From Gracilaria domingensis (Eukaryota > Rhodophyta > Florideophyceae > Gracilariales > Gracilariaceae): a DNA stretch of 64,000 nucleotides. Both the position numbers and the translations under genes were made by a program. The notes beneath the pieces were generated by a model. It was not told the origin of the DNA, ran no database searches, and was given only the letters and a program-made list of their open reading frames with translations. The DNA lies in assembly GCA_022539475.1 (NCBI GenBank), contig VCMS01000032.1, forward strand, positions 62,001 through 126,000, written 5' to 3'. Positions 59,394 to 64,000 of the stretch are shown here, in pieces. The stretch's first letter is position 1; every line of letters starts with the position of its first letter.

Positions 59394-60698
59394 CTGAGAA
59401 TATTCGGATTCCCGCAGGTAAACACACCGCATCTCATGGAAAATGGATGAAATAGACCTCTGGTTTCGCACCCGGGACATTCGCAGCCTCGACGTTCTGC
59501 AATTATCGTCACAAGACGCCATCTGTAATCTTATCTTGTTCGTTTCCTACGTCTTTCTCTCTCTTTCTTTCTCTCTTCACGAGAGTCTCGTGGCACTGGA
59601 CCTGGTCCACTCTCTCTCTATCGATGTGTTCCATCTCCGCCGAGACGCGATGTGCATCAGGGCTCGTATATGCTCGACTCAAATCCTTACACGAATGCAT
59701 AATTGCAGTTACCGCAGATATCTACAGGTATGAAGTATTCAGCAATAGAAAATGTATGTGATGTATTTGGAAGAACTCTTCCTATGTGAGCAACTCATGA
59801 CTTCTTAGTCTGCACGTAGTTTTAGATCAAGCTCTCCGTGCAAATGATAACCGGCCGTGTTACTTCGATGTCCCCTAATAAGCACTTCATGACGAAGCGA
59901 AGTATCTGCTCCGAAAGGAAGAGAAGACAAAACAATGATAGACATGATTGGGCAGTGTCGGTCAAAGTTTTGGGCCTCTCATAAACTTGTACGTAGCGAA
60001 ATGGATCTGCTTTCGGCTGCGATACGAAAACTTTCCTTCGTGTCGTAAATGAGCAGCTTATCTGAGTTTCTCGTAGGACTCCTACGCAGTCCAGATGAAA
60101 GCTCATATAATCTAGAAGTAATAAATCAAGAATACCCACAATAAAAAGAGGGCCTCTCTTACATAAGGAGAAGAACGGGTTATCCAGGCCTGGGGTGATC
60201 AATAGCTACTCAGTCTGCAGTTCAGATTTTCCGCTTCTTCGCAAAAAGGGGCAGAGGGCCATACTAAAGAATACGCTCCTATTATTACTGATGCATGCAC
60301 TTTGTGCGGAAGTACAACTTAGTACGGGGAGCTCAAACATTTCATTCTGTGTTATTCAAAAGGCTCAAAAGTTGGAACATAGCCAGAGAAGATATTAATG
60401 GTTCAAAAGCTTTGAAATAGGCCGTTTGTTTCACGCCTGGTTTGTCTACGCCATCATGATGTAGAACTCAATGGCTGTGGATTCTGCAGTGCACAAATTG
60501 TGGGATAAGAAAAAACCATGAAGCCACATGTACGGTGAGTTGCACTAGTCTGCAGCTGTGCCTCGCATGTTTTACTCAAGTTAAGAATCCTCTTGCCACC
60601 CTCTTACTCAAAGCGATTGTTTCTCTCTATGTCCGGTTAACTATACTATTCCAACCACTTGACAGTTTGCTGCAGTCTAGCCAAAAGCATGCTTTTCG

Positions 60699-63600
60699 TC
60701 ACGTTCTCGGAACCATCATTCCTTCACGCTGAAGATGTTGATTTAAATTATTAGCTCTCTCTTCATCTGGTTCCACACCCTCATCTCCATTACTGAGCAG
60801 CCGTGCGAGTTGCGCTCTAGAATCATTGTCATCGCCAATATCGATTGCGAGTTGATACAACGTCACCGAAAGAACTGCATCCTTGGAGACGCCATCACCA
60901 TTACGATACATGCTTGCTAATCTCCTCATCGCGCGGACCTCGTTGCTTTGTATAATTGCCCCCTGGTAGAGTGCTGCAGCTCGAACAGGATCATTCGCCA
61001 ATCTATCGTCGAACTGATACAGATGCCCGAGCTCGTACATGGCCTCACCGTCGTAGTCCTCTGCCACTGCCCGCCAATACATTTTTACGGCGTACTCGAG
61101 ATCTCCCTCTCGTTTCAACAATCGTGGTGCGCCCCGAAGATATAGATCTCCAAGTGCTTTCTTTGCACCGAAGGCATGTCCGTGTACAATGGCCATGTGA
61201 TAAAGAGCAGCGGCTCTAGTATCATCAACGTGAAGGCCCCTCTCTCCCTTCTCGTACATACGCCCTAATTCAAACATAGATCTCGCGCTACGTCCCTCCT
61301 CAATTGCTCTTTCGTAGAATGCGAACTCAATGTCATGTAAAGCCTGCTGATTTCCACGACCGAGAGAGCGCGGGGTAAGACTTGGAGCCACGATCATGCT
61401 GCTGGTAGGGAACTGTCCTAATTCAAACACAATGTCATAATCCCTGGTGTGCATAAACGTGCGGCGCATTGTGGATTGTAATGAGCTTGAGCTTAAATCC
61501 CCAGAAGACATGAGTTCCAGGAATTTGAAGTATGACCAGAACACGTGCGCTTCATAACCATGTGTTGACATTAAGAGACTGTACGTCTTCTCAATATGGC
61601 TCTTCCCAATATCAAATGTTTTCTCGTTCGAAGTGCTATCGGTTTCTTGGCTCATGATGTAGAACTTGGAAACGCATCTTTCGAGAAGCTCCACTGCCCT
61701 GGTAATATCAGCAGCGATATGATGGTGTGCAGTAAGATGCTTGATGCACGCCGAGAGGGCTACAGGATTACCCAGTTCGATGGCAGCGATCTCAAGAAGA
61801 ATGACTGCCCGATGGAGTTTCCGAGTTCCGGCTGCAAAGTACTCGCTAGGTTTGTCCAACATTCTCATCACCTCTTCGCCTAAGTGTTCCAACGTTTCAA
61901 TCGGCCTTTGCCCTGGCGAACCAAGATAGTCACGAACTACTGAACACGCATACATGAGGTACTCAGGATCGCATTGCTCGTATCTAAATGAATGCATGGT
62001 AAACCCTGGTAATCTAGCCGTGGACAGTTGATGTTGCAGTCGATTAGGGAAAGCTACTTCGAAGCTCGTTCTGCGTGGATACTGTTTAAGAAATTCTGGA
62101 TGTTCAACTTCATATCGACAGAACTCGAATCGGAACGGTAGCCATCCAAGCCAGGTTCTTATCTTCTCACCGGTCCCAATGGCCCCAGTAGTCATAAATT
62201 CTGTTTTCCTCGAGATGTTTGGAGGACTTTTCATAACATCTGTGTATGGTAAGCTGTGCTCTTTCTGCCAGTCGGACATGGCTAACAGCCTAGCTGTGAA
62301 TGAATCTCTCCAGCTTTCCCATAGAAAGTGCTGATCACTTCTGCGGTCCTCCCTTCCTAGAACAGCAAAAGCGCTGAAATGATCCTCCCGGGTTTCACAG
62401 TGAAAACCAACGAAGAGTCGTTGAGGAGCACATGAAGGTCTGACGTTTATCCTCACAGAACTGGCGATAAAGTTCTTTTGATTTCGACCTCGAAATGGAG
62501 ATGAAGGGCTCGTTGGAGGTTTCTTAATTTCCTCGGAGATATCAACTTGGAGAGCGGGAAAAGATAGAATACACAACATCATCAAGATCTCAGAGGAAGG
62601 GCCACTCCCGCTCGTATTTGTTTCCATCTGGGGCTCCAGTAGAATTCTCTGGAACTCTGTTTGCATCTTCCATATCAATAGATTCTGAACTCCTTTTCGC
62701 AAGAAGTACGCCTTCTCCTTCCCAGTAGTTACCTCGGTCATGAAGCCTTTCATAATATCGGAGATATCAACGACCCTATTCGACATAAGAGGATTGCGTT
62801 CGGCGTATTCTATACGTGGTACCCAAACATCTGGGCGTGCTTCAGGGTGGCGGTGTAGCCAACGAGCTAGATTGGAGCGAACGCATTCCATTGAGTACCC
62901 CATAAAAGTTATTGTCTGATCCAAATGGTCATACTTATGCCCTGTCTTTGCAAACTGGATCATGAGACGGGCGTTTTCAACCTCTTTCTGTACAGTGAAT
63001 AAGGATTCGTTCGGAACCATATTCAAAGCTGCATAATGAGAAGAATTCGCCATACTCTTTGAGGTGTTACCACGAAAGCCAGCCGTGCTCTGGGAGTCAC
63101 TCAGGCATAGGGTTTCCCAGCCGTCATCGATGGACAACAAGAATTCGTACTGTTCTCCTGCCGTAAGTGACATCCACACGTCAATGAGCTCTCCAACTTT
63201 CATAACAAGGCGGTTCGTATCAGATCGCAGAGTTAAACAATGATCCGAAACAGGAAAAGAACAAAGTCGAGAGATATGTATAGAATCTCTTGGGCCCAGG
63301 GAATCATCTTCATTGGTGAAGCCAAGCTGATCTCGCAAGTTCTCTAGCGCTGGGTCTGTGGTCTTGAAAACTTCATCAAACGTTTCGGGTATTCTCATCC
63401 TCGGAAACTGTTGGCGATGGCACTCGGCTCGAGCACCCAAGCTTAACAGAATTGCAAACCACTCGAGTTTGAAAGTGTCTAGTTGCGATACTTCTTCCCC
63501 AAACTCGACGGGCAAACCTTCTACGATTCTCTCCAAATAGAAAGCATGAGGGGCGTAGCCATTGTCCGCGACTGTTTTGCTGTTTGGATTCTTGTCAAGT

Positions 63601-64000
63601 GTTCCAAAGTGCGGACAGGAAAATGGTAAACCAATTCCGTTTCTAACAGCGTTGAGAAACAAGTCGTTCTTGTTCAGCCTTCCGTCTCGCACGTGCGAAA
63701 GCCAGTCCCAATCCTCCCACAGAAACAAACTGCTACCTCTTTTGAATGGCATAAAACTTGCATCAAACAAAGAAAGAGGTTGCTCCCCTGCCTCATATTC
63801 TGTGCATACATGCAGCGCTGCGCTGGAGAGAAGCTCTCCAGCAAAATAGTCCCGTCTTTGCATGAAATGTCGATGTATTTCGGTTTGTCCAGACGGCACC
63901 TTAGCATCAGGTTGGGTGGCGGCTTTAAAATCTTGAACCCAATGGCCAAACCCTTGAGCAATTAAGGCAGAAGACCAACGAAGCCACACTTCAATAGGAT
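60699..64000 (-). CDS. large Sel1-repeat protein, 5' end beyond window
   Basis: An open frame of about 1,096 codons reaches the window edge without a convincing ATG (the first Met-like codon at 63989 is GTG), so the start is missing. The C-terminal about 220 residues carry at least four Sel1-like repeats (for example ARSMFELGRMYEKGERG, AKKALGDLYLRGAPRLL, AMYELGHLYQFDDRL and AMRRLASMYRNGDGVSKD). The upstream 800 residues include EHPEFLKQYPRRTSFEV and FRYEQCDPEYLMYACSV but no recognised enzyme motif. Sel1 repeats mediate protein-protein contacts. No membrane segment is visible. Confidence 0.7.
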   Translation of the reverse strand, partial: PIEVWLRWSSALIAQGFGHWVQDFKAATQPDAKVPSGQTEIHRHFMQRRDYFAGELLSSAALHVCTEYEAGEQPLSLFDASFMPFKRGSSLFLWEDWDWLSHVRDGRLNKNDLFLNAVRNGIGLPFSCPHFGTLDKNPNSKTVADNGYAPHAFYLERIVEGLPVEFGEEVSQLDTFKLEWFAILLSLGARAECHRQQFPRMRIPETFDEVFKTTDPALENLRDQLGFTNEDDSLGPRDSIHISRLCSFPVSDHCLTLRSDTNRLVMKVGELIDVWMSLTAGEQYEFLLSIDDGWETLCLSDSQSTAGFRGNTSKSMANSSHYAALNMVPNESLFTVQKEVENARLMIQFAKTGHKYDHLDQTITFMGYSMECVRSNLARWLHRHPEARPDVWVPRIEYAERNPLMSNRVVDISDIMKGFMTEVTTGKEKAYFLRKGVQNLLIWKMQTEFQRILLEPQMETNTSGSGPSSEILMMLCILSFPALQVDISEEIKKPPTSPSSPFRGRNQKNFIASSVRINVRPSCAPQRLFVGFHCETREDHFSAFAVLGREDRRSDQHFLWESWRDSFTARLLAMSDWQKEHSLPYTDVMKSPPNISRKTEFMTTGAIGTGEKIRTWLGWLPFRFEFCRYEVEHPEFLKQYPRRTSFEVAFPNRLQHQLSTARLPGFTMHSFRYEQCDPEYLMYACSVVRDYLGSPGQRPIETLEHLGEEVMRMLDKPSEYFAAGTRKLHRAVILLEIAAIELGNPVALSACIKHLTAHHHIAADITRAVELLERCVSKFYIMSQETDSTSNEKTFDIGKSHIEKTYSLLMSTHGYEAHVFWSYFKFLELMSSGDLSSSSLQSTMRRTFMHTRDYDIVFELGQFPTSSMIVAPSLTPRSLGRGNQQALHDIEFAFYERAIEEGRSARSMFELGRMYEKGERGLHVDDTRAAALYHMAIVHGHAFGAKKALGDLYLRGAPRLLKREGDLEYAVKMYWRAVAEDYDGEAMYELGHLYQFDDRLANDPVRAAALYQGAIIQSNEVRAMRRLASMYRNGDGVSKDAVLSVTLYQLAIDIGDDNDSRAQLARLLSNGDEGVEPDEERANNLNQHLQREGMMVPRT

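Larger units (their letters stand above)
58095..60698. other. repeat-rich intergenic spacer
   Basis: 2.6 kb with no credible gene. It holds two (ct)n microsatellites and an approximately 0.9-kb segment bounded by inverted ends (58491-59393), both listed separately. ORFs at 59443-60202 are shadows or chance. Confidence 0.5.

Overview
The window reads as nuclear DNA of a compact, intron-poor eukaryote. Genes are mostly single-exon or carry one short GT-AG intron; those I can place are 60 to 155 nt. They lie on both strands with short spacers and encode eukaryotic housekeeping machinery: ORC4, CCT3, RPS3, PP2A-B56, an exocyst Sec6-like subunit, TPX2, METTL18, ALKBH6, pyridoxal kinase and a PRCC-like protein. 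A plant-type MSI4/FVE-like WD40 protein, a plant PP2-A10-like protein, a cyanobacterial-looking PD-(D/E)XK protein, an arginine deiminase, and large WD40/Sel1 proteins suggest a unicellular alga, most likely a red alga. That is inference; no organellar or rRNA gene is present to settle it.

Layout. 1-1.5 kb: gene-poor, with one copy of a dispersed repeat. 1.5-9.7 kb: a small two-exon gene, ORC4, a 1225-aa WD40 protein with an NLR-like linker but no NTPase, and an unrecognised 292-aa protein behind a GC- and C-tract-rich leader. 11.3-13.4 kb: a secreted low-complexity repeat protein whose reading frame is broken at three places. 15.6-16.8 kb: a bacterial-type GH6 glycoside hydrolase. 18.3-24.3 kb: an accessory island with a perfect 35-bp-arm hairpin, a 1-kb palindrome, a Gag/aspartic-protease ORF bounded by 536-nt inverted repeats, and a small double zinc-finger gene whose 3' half forms those repeats. 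24.5-35.7 kb: a Roadblock-like protein, PD-(D/E)XK protein, MSI4-like protein, CCT3, a frameshifted Nudix hydrolase, RPS3 and arginine deiminase. 37-47 kb: a secreted Cys-rich protein, TPX2, a membrane RING protein, PRCC-like, PP2-A10-like, ALKBH6 and an MDR dehydrogenase. 47.2-53.7 kb: an extremely GC-rich block carrying METTL18, a protein with a duplicated Trp-rich module, PP2A-B56 and most of pyridoxal kinase. 55.4-64 kb: the Sec6-like subunit, a repeat-rich spacer, and a Sel1-repeat protein that runs off the window.

The genes do not form one pathway. Chromatin and cell-division functions recur (ORC4, MSI4-like, TPX2, PP2A-B56), but this looks like ordinary gene density. The most unusual part is the 18.3-24.3 kb island, where a Gag-protease ORF sits between inverted copies of the tail of a zinc-finger gene.
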